Origin: Acidiphilium sp. C61
GTDB taxonomy: Bacteria > Pseudomonadota > Alphaproteobacteria > Acetobacterales > Acetobacteraceae
Direction: 5' to 3'
Length of the DNA stretch: 64,000 nucleotides
Assembly: GCF_902712915.1 (NCBI RefSeq)
Contig: NZ_CACTIA010000005.1
Span: 2,132,001 to 2,196,000, forward strand
Below the pieces are notes generated by a model. The model was not told the origin of the DNA. It searched no databases and worked only from the letters and a program-made list of their open reading frames with translations. Of this stretch, positions 19,002 through 28,461 are shown one piece after another. Position 1 is the stretch's first letter; each line of letters opens with the position of its first letter. The translations under genes were made by a program, and so were the position numbers.

Positions 19002-20402
19002 ATGGCTTCGACATTGTTCGACAAGATCTGGGCGGCGCATGTCGTCGATCGCATGCCCGACGGCACGGCGGTTCTCTATATCGACCGGCATCTCGTCCAT
19101 GAGGTGACCAGCCCGCAGGCCTTCGAGGGGCTGCGGATGGCCGGGCGCAAGGTGCGGCGGGTGGATGCGACCATCGCGGTCGCCGATCACAACGTGCCGA
19201 CCGAGGACCGCGCCGCCGGCATCGCCGAGCCGGAGAGCGCGTTGCAGGTCGCCACCCTCGAACAGAATGTCGCCGCCTTCGGCGTGCCCTATATCCCGGT
19301 GACCGACGCGCGGCAGGGCATCGTTCACGTGATCGGGCCGGAGCAGGGGATTTCGCTGCCGGGGATGACGATCGTCTGCGGCGATTCCCACACCTCGACC
19401 CATGGCGCGATGGGCGCGCTGGCCTTCGGCATCGGCACCTCCGAGGTCGAGCATGTGCTGGCGACGCAGACGCTGTTGCAGAAGCCGGCGAAGAACATGC
19501 TGGTGCGGGTGGATGGCACGCTGCCGCCGGGCTGCTCGGCGAAGGATATCGTGCTGGCGATCATCGGCGAGATCGGCACCGCCGGCGGCAACGGGCATGT
19601 GATCGAATATGCCGGCGCTGCGATCCGCGCGCTCGACATGGCCGGGCGGATGACCGTCTGCAACATGTCGATCGAGGCGGGGGCGCGGGCCGGGCTGATC
19701 GCGCCGGACGAGACGACGTTCGCGTATGTGCGCGGCCGGCCCTACGCGCCGAAGGGCGAGGCGCTGGAGCGGGCGATCGAATACTGGAAGACGCTCGTCT
19801 CCGACGAGGGCGCGCAGTACGACCGGGTGGTGACGATCGATGCGTCGACCCTCGTGCCGCAGGTGACCTGGGGGACCAGCCCGGAGACGGTGGTGCCGAT
19901 CACCGGCCATGTGCCCGACCCCGCGGCCGAGCCGGATGCCGGCCGCCGGGCGCAGATGGAGCGGATGTTGCACTACATGGATCTCGCACCGGGGCAGGCG
20001 CTGAAGGGCACGAAGATCGACGCCGTGTTCATCGGCTCCTGCACCAATTCGCGGATCGAGGATTTGCGGGTGGCCGCCGGGATCGTGCGGGGCAGGCGGG
20101 TCGCCGGCCATGTGCGGGCCATGGTGGTGCCGGGTTCCGGCCTGGTGAAGGCTCAGGCCGAAGCCGAGGGCCTCGCCCAGGTGTTTCTCGATGCCGGGTT
20201 CGAATGGCGCGAGGCGGGGTGTTCGATGTGCCTTGGCATGAACCCCGACAAGCTGAAGCCCGGCGAGCGCTGCGCCAGCACCTCGAACCGGAATTTCGAG
20301 GGCCGGCAGGGGCCGGGCGGACGCACGCATCTGGTGTCGCCGGCGATGGCGGCGGCCTCGGCGATTACCGGCGCGCTCGCCGATCCACGGGAGATGGCAT
20401 GA
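19002..20402 (+). CDS. leuC: 3-isopropylmalate dehydratase large subunit
   Basis: A 466-residue aconitase-family subunit that with LeuD isomerises 2- to 3-isopropylmalate in leucine synthesis. The substrate loop [27 protein letters not shown] and the three [4Fe-4S] cysteines (one in [14 protein letters not shown], two in [11 protein letters not shown]) are present. The end segment is [32 protein letters not shown] 19002 follows GGAGGA. leuD overlaps its stop. leuA is not in the window. Confidence 0.97.
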   Translation: MASTLFDKIWAAHVVDRMPDGTAVLYIDRHLVHEVTSPQAFEGLRMAGRKVRRVDATIAVADHNVPTEDRAAGIAEPESALQVATLEQNVAAFGVPYIPVTDARQGIVHVIGPEQGISLPGMTIVCGDSHTSTHGAMGALAFGIGTSEVEHVLATQTLLQKPAKNMLVRVDGTLPPGCSAKDIVLAIIGEIGTAGGNGHVIEYAGAAIRALDMAGRMTVCNMSIEAGARAGLIAPDETTFAYVRGRPYAPKGEALERAIEYWKTLVSDEGAQYDRVVTIDASTLVPQVTWGTSPETVVPITGHVPDPAAEPDAGRRAQMERMLHYMDLAPGQALKGTKIDAVFIGSCTNSRIEDLRVAAGIVRGRRVAGHVRAMVVPGSGLVKAQAEAEGLAQVFLDAGFEWREAGCSMCLGMNPDKLKPGERCASTSNRNFEGRQGPGGRTHLVSPAMAAASAITGALADPREMA

Positions 20403-21022
20403 TGGACAGGTTCGAACGGCTGGAGGCGGTCGCCGCCCCGCTCAGGATGGCGAATGTCGATACCGACAAGATCATCCCGGCGCGCTTCCTCAAGACGATC
20501 AAGCGCTCGGGGCTTGGCAAGCACGCCTTCGCCGGGCTGCGCTACAACGAGGATGGCAGCGAGAACCCGGATTTCGTGCTGAACCGCGAGCCCTACCGGC
20601 AGGCGCATATCCTTGTCGCCGGGGAGAATTTCGGCTGCGGCTCGTCGCGCGAGCACGCGCCCTGGGCGCTGCTGGATTTCGGCATCCGCTGCGTGATCGC
20701 GCCGAGCTTCGCCGACATTTTCTTCAACAACTGTTTCAAGAACGGCATCCTGCCGATCGTGCTGCCGCGCGAACAATGCGAGGCGCTGATGGAGGATGCG
20801 GAATCGGGGGCGAATGCGCGGATCATCGTCGATCTCGCGGCGCAGACCGTCTCGCGGCCGGATGGCGAGGCCTATGGTTTCGAGATCGATCCGTTCCGCA
20901 AGCGCTGCCTGCTGGAGGGGCTCGACGATATCGGCCTGACGCTGGAGAAGGCGCCCTCGATCGACGCTTATGAGGCGAAGCTGGACGGCGCGGCCTGGCG
21001 GCCGCGGATCGAGTCCGTCTGA
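20399..21022 (+). CDS. leuD: 3-isopropylmalate dehydratase small subunit
   Basis: A 207-residue swivel-domain subunit partnering LeuC. Segments [34 protein letters not shown] and [17 protein letters not shown] are diagnostic. ATGATG at 20399-20404 gives two in-frame starts; both overlap the leuC TGA, and GGGAG at 20389 serves either (20402 has the better spacing). leuB follows after 52 bases with its own AGGGAGAG site. Confidence 0.96.
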   Translation: MMDRFERLEAVAAPLRMANVDTDKIIPARFLKTIKRSGLGKHAFAGLRYNEDGSENPDFVLNREPYRQAHILVAGENFGCGSSREHAPWALLDFGIRCVIAPSFADIFFNNCFKNGILPIVLPREQCEALMEDAESGANARIIVDLAAQTVSRPDGEAYGFEIDPFRKRCLLEGLDDIGLTLEKAPSIDAYEAKLDGAAWRPRIESV

Positions 21023-21074
21023 TCCGCCTGCCCGACCGGTGATACGCCGCACAGACCCCAAGGGAGAGACGACC

Positions 21075-22187
21075 ATGATTGCGAACCGGAAATTGCTGCT
21101 CCTGCCGGGGGACGGCATCGGCCCCGAGGTGATGGCCGAAGCCCGCCGGGTGATCGACTGGCTGGCGCGCAGCGGCCGGGCGCGGTTCGAACTCGCCGAG
21201 GATCTCGTTGGCGGCGCCTCGATCGAGGTGACGGGCAAGCCGATCACCGCACCGGTGATCGGGCGGGCGCTGGAGGCGGATGCCGTGCTGTTCGGCGCCG
21301 TGGGCGGGCCGCAATGGGACAACCAGCCTTTCGACAACCGGCCGGAACTCGCCATTCTCGAATTGCGCAAGCAGCTCGGCCTGTTCGCCAATCTGCGCCC
21401 GGCGCCGGTGTTCGATGCGCTGATCGACGCGAGCCCGCTGAAGGCGGAGATCGTGCGCGGGCTCGATATCATGATCGTCCGGGAATCGACGGGCGGGATC
21501 TATTTCGGCGAGCCGCGCGGGGTCGAGACCCTGCCGGATGGCACCAAGCGCGGGATCAATACCGAGGTCTACACCACGCCGGAGATCGAGCGGGTGGCGC
21601 GGGTCGCTTTCGAGCTGGCGCGCAAGCGGCAGGGGCGGCTGACCAGCGTGGAGAAGGCGAACGTGATGGAATCCGGCCTGCTCTGGCGGCAGACGGTTGC
21701 GGCCCTCGGGGCAGCGGAGTATCCGGACGTGCAGCTCTCGCACATGTATGCCGATAATTGCGCGATGCAGCTGGCGAAGAATCCGCGCCAGTTCGACGTG
21801 ATCGTGACCGGCAACCTGTTCGGCGACCTGCTCTCCGACCTCGCCTCGATGCTGACCGGCTCGCTCGGGATGCTGCCCTCGGCGACGCTCGGCGCGCCGG
21901 ATGCGGCGGGACGGCGGCATGCACTCTACGAGCCGATCCACGGTTCGGCGCCGGATATCGCAGGCAAGGGCATCGCCAATCCGCTGGCGCAGATCCTCAG
22001 CCTCGCGATGCTGCTGCGCTATTCCTTCGACATGCAGGACGATGCGGCGGCGATCGAGGCGGCGGTGTCCAGCGTGCTGGCGAGCGGCATGCGCACCGCG
22101 GATATCGAGCAGAAGGGCACGGCGCGGATCGGCACCCGCACGATGGGCGACGCTGTGCTGCGCGAGCTGGACCGCATCGGCGGCTGA
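21075..22187 (+). CDS. leuB: 3-isopropylmalate dehydrogenase
   Basis: A 370-residue NAD-dependent decarboxylating dehydrogenase giving 2-ketoisocaproate precursor in leucine synthesis. It starts [20 protein letters not shown]. The substrate-binding region has RELTGGIYFG-like [14 protein letters not shown], and the metal and NAD sites are in [19 protein letters not shown] and [21 protein letters not shown]. The stop TGA leads straight into a degenerate palindromic element, then a strong terminator at 22241. Confidence 0.96.
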   Translation: MIANRKLLLLPGDGIGPEVMAEARRVIDWLARSGRARFELAEDLVGGASIEVTGKPITAPVIGRALEADAVLFGAVGGPQWDNQPFDNRPELAILELRKQLGLFANLRPAPVFDALIDASPLKAEIVRGLDIMIVRESTGGIYFGEPRGVETLPDGTKRGINTEVYTTPEIERVARVAFELARKRQGRLTSVEKANVMESGLLWRQTVAALGAAEYPDVQLSHMYADNCAMQLAKNPRQFDVIVTGNLFGDLLSDLASMLTGSLGMLPSATLGAPDAAGRRHALYEPIHGSAPDIAGKGIANPLAQILSLAMLLRYSFDMQDDAAAIEAAVSSVLASGMRTADIEQKGTARIGTRTMGDAVLRELDRIGG

Positions 22188-22222
22188 AGCAAGATCCGAT
22201 CCTTCTGGATCGGAAAGTGCTC
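22185..22222. repeat. Degenerate type B palindromic element at the leuB stop
   Basis: The stop TGA is followed by AGCAAGATCCGATCC, then TTCT, then GGATCGGAAAGTGCTCC. The right arm matches the family well; the left outer arm has decayed. The core GATCCGATCC/GGATCGG pairing remains. Confidence 0.65.
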
Positions 22223-22240
22223 CAGGATCGGACCATGGAA

Positions 22241-22274
22241 AGGGGCGGCAGGAGATATCCTGCCGCCCCTTTTT
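22241..22274 (+). terminator. Rho-independent terminator after leuB
   Basis: A perfect 13-bp stem, AGGGGCGGCAGGA (22241-22253) with TCCTGCCGCCCCT (22258-22270), loop GATA, then TTTT. It is the clearest intrinsic terminator in the window and closes the leuCDB transcript facing the convergent glucan synthase gene. On the other strand the stem is preceded by AAAAA, so it may also work in that direction poorly. Confidence 0.9.
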
Positions 22275-22305
22275 CATGCCGTGCGCGTGCTGATAACCTG
22301 AGCAT

Positions 22306-22343
22306 CCTGATCCGATCAGATGTCACCATCCGATCGGATCAGG
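22306..22343. repeat. Palindromic element downstream of the glucan synthase gene
   Basis: CCTGATCCGATC (22306-22317) and GATCGGATCAGG (22332-22343) are exact complements around AGATGTCACCATCC. It shares the ATCCGATC core with the family and is preceded by GAGCATC, but the right outer arm is replaced. It lies 6 bases beyond the 3' end of the minus-strand gene. Confidence 0.7.
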
Positions 22344-22349
22344 CGCCAG

Positions 22350-25061
22350 TCAGTCGCCGGCCGCGGTGCGCGCGCTGATCGGCATGCGCGAGCGGGGGAG
22401 GATCGCCGGCTGGCGGATCGGCAGCGCGTGGAGCGTCTTGCCGGGAAGGGCGGCGATGACCGAGACCGAGACCGAGGCGAGATAGGGCAGGGACTGGGTC
22501 AGCAGCACCAGGCACCAGAGGCGGCATTCCGGGGTTGCCCAGTGATGGCTGAAGCCGACGCCGAGCAGCGCGCCCCAGGTGAGGGCGAGCAGGACCAGCT
22601 CTTCGCGCACCATGAACAGGCCCTGCACCAGAGCGGGGGCGTTTTCCATCTTGGCGGTGCGGATGAAGGGCAGGCGGTCGGTGAACAGGCCCTTCCAGAC
22701 CGCCTTGCCGATGCTGTGCGAGAGCGCGAGGCCGGCGACGGCAGCCCCCAGCCGGTCCGCCCGGCCGCAGGGCACGCGGGCGGCGTAGAGCGCGAAGATC
22801 TGCACGATCTTGAAGGCGAACAGGCCGATCGAGGGCAGCATGAACAGGATGATCGGGAATTCGAAGCGCACCGGGTCGAGGATCAGCCCGGCCGACCAGG
22901 CGAGGCCGAGCAGCACGAAGGCAAGGCCCAGCGCATCGCCGATCCAGGGCAGCCAGCCGGTGACGAAGTGCCAGCGCTGGCCGATCGTCAGCGTGCGGTC
23001 GAACGGCGAGAGGAACGCCTTCCAGTGCTCGCGGGAAATCCGCATCGCGCCATAGGCCCAGCGGTAGCGCTGCTTGCGGAAGGCGTTGAAATCGTCCGGC
23101 ATCACGCCGCGGCCGAAGCTGCGCTTGGAATAGACCGCCTCGAACCCCTTGCGGAACAGGCGCAGGCCAAGCTCGCTGTCTTCGGTGATGCACCATTCGG
23201 CCCAGCCGCCCTCGGCATCGAGCGCCGCCTTGCGGATCAGCGTCATCGTGCCGTGCTGGATGACGGCGTTGCGCTCGTTGCGGTTGACCATGCCGATATG
23301 GAAGAAGCCGGCATATTCCCAGAACATCATCCGCTTGAAGAGCGAGCCGTCATTGTCGCGGTAGTCCTGCGGCGACTGGGTGAAGCCCACTTTCGGGTCG
23401 GCGAAGGCGGGGACCATGCAGCGCAGCCAGTCGGGATCGACGATGTAGTCGGAGTCGATGACGCCGATGATCTCGGCGTCCGGCGCGGTTTCGCGCAGGG
23501 CGAAGTTCAGCGCGCCCGCCTTGTAGCCGGGATACTGGCCGAGGGTGAAGAAGCGGAACTGCTCGCCGAGCCGCGCGCAATGGGCGGCGACCGGCTCCCA
23601 CACCGCGGGGTCCTTGGTGTTGTTGTCGATCACCAGCACCTCGAAATTCCCGTAGTCGAGGGCGGCGAGGGCGTTGAGCGTCTGCTTCACCATCTCGGGC
23701 GGCTCGTTGCAGATGGCGACGTGCAGCGAGACCTTGGGCAGTTTCGTGCCCTGGGGGGCGGGCACCGGCTCGTAATGGCGCAGCCGCACCCGGCCGAACA
23801 GGGTTTCCACCAGGTCGAAACTGTCGGCGACGAGCAGGACGAGCAGCAGCGCCTGGCCGGCGGCGAGCGTTGCCCAGACGGCGGCGGCGGACCAGGAGAG
23901 GTAGGTCTCGCCCATCGTCATCAGCAGCGCGGCGAGGGCGGCGCCGAAGCCCTGCACGAGGCCGGCGAACAGGAGCTTGCCCTGCCAGCGCAGATCGGGG
24001 CGGGTGCGGAGCATCAGCAGGGTGAGCAGGGCGCCGAGCAGGGTGGAGCCGAGCGCCCAGGCGAGCCAGGCGCGGTTCTGCTGCACCGGGCCGGAGAGCG
24101 ACCATTTGGCCTGGCGGTTGAGCGACCACATGCCCCAATAGCCGGCGGCGCGGCCCTCGAAGCTGGTTTTCCAGGGCTGGTCGAACGCTTCCATCACGAA
24201 ATAGTCGAGATGCTGCTTCTGCGCGATGTTGAAGAAGTCGCGCAGGAAGCGCGCCTGCAGGACGCGCGAGGCGCGGGCGGCGCCGATATCGATGCCGTCC
24301 GACGGCCAGCCGATCTCGCCGATGACGACCTTCTTGCCGGGGAAGCGTTTCTCGACCTCGTGCAGCCGCATCAGCGCGTAGTTCACCGCGTCCTTTTCCG
24401 GAACGCCCTCCCAGTAGGGGAGGAGATGCACGGTGATGAAATCGACCGATTTCGCAAGCTCGGGGTGGTGCAGCCAGACATGCCAGGGCTCGGCGGTGGA
24501 GACCGGCACGTGCACGCGCTGCTTGACGTATCGGATGTCGGCGGCGAGTTCGGGCACGGTGAGGTTGCGGCGCAGGATTACCTCGTTGCCGACCATGACG
24601 GACTTCACGTCGGCATTGGCGTTGGCGATCTTGACGACCTTCTTCAGCTCGGCCTCGTTGGCCTTGGTGTGCTGGTCGAGCCAGGCGCCGAGGGTGACGT
24701 TGAGGTGGTAGGGCGCGGCGAGGGCGGGGATCTGGCCGAGATCGCCCTCGACCGTGTAGGTGCGGATGTCGTGCGTGTGTTTCGCGACGAGGGCGAGGTC
24801 GCTGCGGATCTGGGCGACCGAGGGATAGACGCCGCTCTGCGGGCTCTGCCCGGCGCGGAAGGGCGAGAAGGCGAAGCCGCCGATCTCGCCGCGATAGGCG
24901 GGAATGTTGGTGGCCGGACGGTTGAGCATGGCCCATATGCCGAAGGCGGCAGCGCCGGTGGCGATGGCGGCGAGCCAGGCGCCGGCATGGCGCCATCCGC
25001 CGGCATTGCGGTGCGGGCTGGTGCGAGGCGGCAGGGGGCTGATCCGTGCGAGATGCGTCAT
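22350..25061 (-). CDS. Membrane glucan synthase: GH17 domain fused to GT2 glycosyltransferase (NdvB-like)
   Basis: A 903-residue fusion. A membrane helix (about 28-46) precedes a periplasmic GH17-type domain (about 55-320) with acid/base E160 in VGNEVILR and nucleophile E249 in VIGEIGWPSDG. Two or three helices follow (about 330-412), then a cytoplasmic GT2 domain with VAICNEPPEMVKQTL, DSD at 536-538, TED at 626-628 and QRYRW at 664-668, then further helices to about 870. GT2 should polymerise beta-glucan from UDP-glucose, while the GH17 domain probably remodels the exported chain. This architecture matches NdvB-type synthases of beta-1,3 glucans in Pseudomonas and Bradyrhizobium. A CGCGGA/TCCGCG hairpin (25082-25098) lies in its leader. 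It stands alone. Confidence 0.85.
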   Translation of the reverse strand: MTHLARISPLPPRTSPHRNAGGWRHAGAWLAAIATGAAAFGIWAMLNRPATNIPAYRGEIGGFAFSPFRAGQSPQSGVYPSVAQIRSDLALVAKHTHDIRTYTVEGDLGQIPALAAPYHLNVTLGAWLDQHTKANEAELKKVVKIANANADVKSVMVGNEVILRRNLTVPELAADIRYVKQRVHVPVSTAEPWHVWLHHPELAKSVDFITVHLLPYWEGVPEKDAVNYALMRLHEVEKRFPGKKVVIGEIGWPSDGIDIGAARASRVLQARFLRDFFNIAQKQHLDYFVMEAFDQPWKTSFEGRAAGYWGMWSLNRQAKWSLSGPVQQNRAWLAWALGSTLLGALLTLLMLRTRPDLRWQGKLLFAGLVQGFGAALAALLMTMGETYLSWSAAAVWATLAAGQALLLVLLVADSFDLVETLFGRVRLRHYEPVPAPQGTKLPKVSLHVAICNEPPEMVKQTLNALAALDYGNFEVLVIDNNTKDPAVWEPVAAHCARLGEQFRFFTLGQYPGYKAGALNFALRETAPDAEIIGVIDSDYIVDPDWLRCMVPAFADPKVGFTQSPQDYRDNDGSLFKRMMFWEYAGFFHIGMVNRNERNAVIQHGTMTLIRKAALDAEGGWAEWCITEDSELGLRLFRKGFEAVYSKRSFGRGVMPDDFNAFRKQRYRWAYGAMRISREHWKAFLSPFDRTLTIGQRWHFVTGWLPWIGDALGLAFVLLGLAWSAGLILDPVRFEFPIILFMLPSIGLFAFKIVQIFALYAARVPCGRADRLGAAVAGLALSHSIGKAVWKGLFTDRLPFIRTAKMENAPALVQGLFMVREELVLLALTWGALLGVGFSHHWATPECRLWCLVLLTQSLPYLASVSVSVIAALPGKTLHALPIRQPAILPRSRMPISARTAAGD

Positions 25062-25256
25062 GACCGATCGTCCGTTTGACCCGCGGAAAAAGTCCGCGTT
25101 GGGACGGGTTGTGATGGCGCAGTGCGGCAGCGCGTCGGCTGGAATATGGCCAAAGAAAGGCGTGTGGTTCGCGCCGCGCGTGTCGGCTATGCTGCGTTGG
25201 GGGAGATCGTTGCGGGGATAGCACCGGTTTTCCTTTCACCGGAACTGAAGGATCGC

Positions 25257-26549
25257 ATGCACGTTATTGTTCTGGTTATAGTCTTGACCTTGCTGATCCT
25301 GCTGAACGCGGGATTCGCGCTGGCGGAGATGGCGCTGGTCTCGTCGCGCAAGGCGGCGCTGGCGCTGTTCGCGCGCAAGGGCGTGAGCGGTGCGGCGCGG
25401 GCCCGCGCGCTGGCGGAGACGCCGGAGCGTTTTCTGCCCACCGTCCAGGTCGGGATCACCGCGATCAGTGTGCTGACCGGCGTGGTGGGCGGCGCGCAGC
25501 TTGCCCAGTCGCTGGCGCCGGCGATCGCGCTGATCCGCCCGCTGGCGCCGCTGGCCAATACGCTGGCGCTGGCGATCACGGTAGTGGGGGTGACGCTGCT
25601 GACGCTGGTGTTCGGCGAGCTGGTGCCCAAGCAGCTGGCGCTGCGCAATGCCGAGCGGATCGCCTGTCTCGTCGCCTGGCCGATCGACATGTTCGCCCGC
25701 GCCGCCGCCCCGCTGGTCTGGCTGCTGGGCGTGACGTCGGATCTCGTGTTGCGGCTGTTCGGGCCGGTCGATCCGCATCGGCGGGCGATCAGCGAGGAGG
25801 AGCTGAAGGCGATCCTCGCCGAGGGGACCGAATCCGGCATGCTGGAATACGAGGAGCGGGACATGATGGAGCGGGTGATGCGGCTGGCCGACAAGCCGGT
25901 GCGCGCGATCATGACGCCGCGGCAGGACATCGCCTGGCTCGACCGGACGGCGCCGCGCGGGCAGGTGATCTCGGCGCTGAAGGCGGCGCCGCATTCGCGC
26001 TTCGTGGTCTGCGACCGCAGCATCGACAACGTGGTCGGCATCGTCCAGGCCAAGGACATTCTCGACCGGATGCTGGATGGCAAGGACATCTCGATCGCCA
26101 CCGCGCTGCGCCAGCCGCTGGCGGTGCCGGACGCGGTCTCCGCGCTGGATGCGCTGGAGCGGCTGAAATCGGACCCGCTCGGGGTGGCGTTCGTGCTCGA
26201 CGAGTATGGCAGTTTCGAGGGGATGGTGACGGTGGGCGACCTGCTGGAGGCGATCGTCGGTGATGTCGAGGAGGCGGCGTATGGCGAGGTCGGCGAGCCG
26301 GAGCCGGACCGCTACGAGCTGGACGGGCTGGAGCCGATCGACGAGGTGGCGCACCGGTTCGGGCTGGAGAACCTGCCGGCGCAGGGCTCGTATCACACGC
26401 TCGGGGGGTTCCTGCTGGCGCTGCTCAAGCGGGTGCCGCGGCAGGGCGACGCCATCGCCTATGGCGGCTGGCGGTTCGAGGTGCTGGGGATGAACGGACG
26501 GCGGGTCGAGCATGTCCGGATCAGCCGGGACCCGACAGCGGCGCCGTAG
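25257..26549 (+). CDS. CNNM/CorC-type transporter-associated protein (DUF21, CBS pair, CorC domain)
   Basis: A 430-residue hemolysin-C-like protein. Three to four helices form the DUF21 domain (FALAEMALVSSRKAAL, FLPTVQVGITAISVLTGVVGGAQLA, LVFGELVPKQLALRNAERIA). Two CBS domains follow (MTPRQDIAWL, then VPDAVSALDALERLKSDPLGVAFVLDEYGSFEGMVTVGDLLEAIVGD), then a C-terminal CorC_HlyC domain. Relatives take part in magnesium or cobalt efflux; old hemolysin annotations are misleading. ATG 25257 has AAGGA just upstream. The stop TAG at 26547-26549 is the first three bases of a palindromic element. Confidence 0.88.
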   Translation: MHVIVLVIVLTLLILLNAGFALAEMALVSSRKAALALFARKGVSGAARARALAETPERFLPTVQVGITAISVLTGVVGGAQLAQSLAPAIALIRPLAPLANTLALAITVVGVTLLTLVFGELVPKQLALRNAERIACLVAWPIDMFARAAAPLVWLLGVTSDLVLRLFGPVDPHRRAISEEELKAILAEGTESGMLEYEERDMMERVMRLADKPVRAIMTPRQDIAWLDRTAPRGQVISALKAAPHSRFVVCDRSIDNVVGIVQAKDILDRMLDGKDISIATALRQPLAVPDAVSALDALERLKSDPLGVAFVLDEYGSFEGMVTVGDLLEAIVGDVEEAAYGEVGEPEPDRYELDGLEPIDEVAHRFGLENLPAQGSYHTLGGFLLALLKRVPRQGDAIAYGGWRFEVLGMNGRRVEHVRISRDPTAAP

Positions 26550-26585
26550 AGCACTTTCCGATCCTTTCGGATCGGACGTTGCTCT
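26547..26585. repeat. Type B palindromic element overlapping the CNNM stop codon
   Basis: TAGAGCACTTTCCGATCC, then TTTC, then GGATCGGACGTTGCTCT. The leading TAG is the stop codon of the upstream gene. The inner arms are perfect and the outer arms nearly so. Confidence 0.8.
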
Positions 26586-26736
26586 GAAATCCAGAATTTT
26601 AGAAGTTTGTTAAGGGCGCCGTGATAGGCTGATCGTCGGGGTCGTGGTGACGACCCTGCCTGGCGAAAGGAGCCCTGCCGATGTCGTCCGATCCTGTCAT
26701 GTCGCCTGGCCACGCGGGTCGGGGAGCGCGGTTCGC

Positions 26737-28407
26737 ATGATCGTCTGGGCGCTCGTCGTCGCGCTCGTCGCGGCGGGGGCGGTCGCGGTCGTGGGGCGGA
26801 TGTGTACCGCGCGGATCGCGCGGCTCGCCGCCGCACTGCATGCGGTGGCACAGCACGCCGCCGAGGTGCAGCGGGACATGACGGCGCAGAACGGGCTCGA
26901 CCGCAATATCGACGCGCTGCGGGCCCGGCTGGCCGAGCTGGGCGAGCCGCGGATCGAGGGGGAGTGCCTCTGGTTCGGCGACTACCGGATCAATGGCGAT
27001 GACAATATCGTCGACGACATCAAGGCGCGGTTCGGCGGCACGGTGACGATCTTCATGCGCGACCTGCGGGTGGCGACCAATGTGCAGAAGCCGGAGGGCG
27101 GCCGCGCGGTCGGCACCAGGCTGGCGCCGGGGCCGATCCATGACGCGGTGCTGGGCAAGGGCATCACCTATCGCGGCGAGGCCGAGATTCTGGGCGAGAG
27201 ATATTTCTCCATCTATGAGCCGGTGATCGCCGATCACGAGACGATCGCGGTCATTTATGTCGGCGTGAAGAAGCTCGCGGTGACGCAGGATCAGGCAAAG
27301 CGCCGGGCGGGGAGCTTCGCGCGCATGCGGGCCGACATCGAGGCGCTGAAGACGGTTCTCACCGCGCAGGTGACGACCGCGGGCGAGGCCGTCGCGCAGC
27401 GGCAGGAAGCCGACGATATCCGTCGCGCGCTCGATGCCGAGCGGGTGGACCGCGCCCGGCAGCAGGCGCAGGCGATCGCCGCACTCGGAGACGGGCTCGA
27501 ACGCCTGGCCAGCGGCGACCTGCTGTTCCAGCTCAGCCGTCCGCTCGCCGCCGAGTATGAAAAGCTGCGCCACGATTTCAACGGCGCGATCCTGCAACTG
27601 CACGACGTGATGGCGATGATCGCGCGCAATGCCGATGCCGTGCGCTCGGGGGCGCATGAAATCACCGCCGCTTCCGACGATCTGGCGCGGCGGACCGAGC
27701 AGCAGGCGGCGACGCTGGAGCAGACCTCGGCGGCGCTGGAGCAGATCACCGCGACGGTGCGGCGCACCGCCGAGGGCACCAGCGCGGCGAAGAGGCTGAT
27801 GGGGGATGCGCGGTCGGAAACCGATCACTCCGACGAGATCGTCCGCAAGGCGGTGCAGGCGATGGGCGCGATCGAGGCGTCGTCGCGCGAGATCGGGCAG
27901 ATCAGCGGGCTGATCGACGAGATCGCGTTCCAGACCAACCTGCTCGCCCTCAATGCCGGGGTCGAGGCGGCGCGGGCGGGCGATGCGGGCCGCGGCTTCG
28001 CGGTGGTCGCCACCGAGGTGCGCGCCCTCGCCCAGCGCTCGGCGGCGGCGGCGCGGGAAATCCAGGGGCTGATCGCCACCTCCGATCGGGAAGTGTCGGC
28101 CGGCGTGCAGCTCGTGGGCGAGACCGGCTCGGCCTTGCAGCGCATCGCCAGGCAGGTTTCGGCGCTCGATGGGCTGGTCGCCGAGATCGCCGCGTCGTCG
28201 CAGGAACAATCCACCGGGCTTGCCGAGGTCAATCTCGCGGTCAACCAGATGGACCAGGTGACGCAGCAGAACGCGGCGATGGTGGAGGAAACCACGGCGG
28301 CGAGCCATGGCATGTCGTCCGAGGCGGCATCGCTGACCGAATTGCTGGGCCAGTTCAGCATCGCCGCGGATGCGAACGTGAAGCGTCTGCCGGCACGCGC
28401 GGCCTGA
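26737..28407 (+). CDS. Methyl-accepting chemotaxis protein with Cache-like sensor, single membrane helix
   Basis: A 556-residue chemoreceptor. One N-terminal helix (IVWALVVALVAAGAVAVVG, residues 2-20) is followed by basic residues, then a Cache-like region (about 60-175: DGD-like FGDYRINGDDNIVDDIKARFGG, TIFMRDLRVATNVQ, YFSIYEPVIADHETIAVIYVGV). A HAMP-like segment comes at about 247-295. The coiled-coil signalling domain has its hairpin tip at IDEIAFQTNLLALNAGVEAARAG near 390-412. No second helix is visible after the sensor region. There is no C-terminal CheR-binding pentapeptide. ATG 26737 has GGGGAG 10 bases upstream. It should feed CheA; no che genes are in the window. Confidence 0.88.
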   Translation: MIVWALVVALVAAGAVAVVGRMCTARIARLAAALHAVAQHAAEVQRDMTAQNGLDRNIDALRARLAELGEPRIEGECLWFGDYRINGDDNIVDDIKARFGGTVTIFMRDLRVATNVQKPEGGRAVGTRLAPGPIHDAVLGKGITYRGEAEILGERYFSIYEPVIADHETIAVIYVGVKKLAVTQDQAKRRAGSFARMRADIEALKTVLTAQVTTAGEAVAQRQEADDIRRALDAERVDRARQQAQAIAALGDGLERLASGDLLFQLSRPLAAEYEKLRHDFNGAILQLHDVMAMIARNADAVRSGAHEITAASDDLARRTEQQAATLEQTSAALEQITATVRRTAEGTSAAKRLMGDARSETDHSDEIVRKAVQAMGAIEASSREIGQISGLIDEIAFQTNLLALNAGVEAARAGDAGRGFAVVATEVRALAQRSAAAAREIQGLIATSDREVSAGVQLVGETGSALQRIARQVSALDGLVAEIAASSQEQSTGLAEVNLAVNQMDQVTQQNAAMVEETTAASHGMSSEAASLTELLGQFSIAADANVKRLPARAA

Positions 28408-28461
28408 GCCGGGCGGCCCGGCGCGGCAGCACCCGGCCCGGCAGGACGCGGCCGGCAGCGC

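Noticed and set aside
22320..25079. A 919-codon plus-strand frame opposite the glucan synthase
   Set aside because: Low-complexity Glu/Gly/His/Gln sequence with no domain, and the minus strand encodes intact GH17 and GT2 domains.
25257..26549. Hemolysin
   Set aside because: The domain order DUF21-CBS-CBS-CorC is that of CNNM-type ion-efflux proteins; haemolytic activity is not implied.
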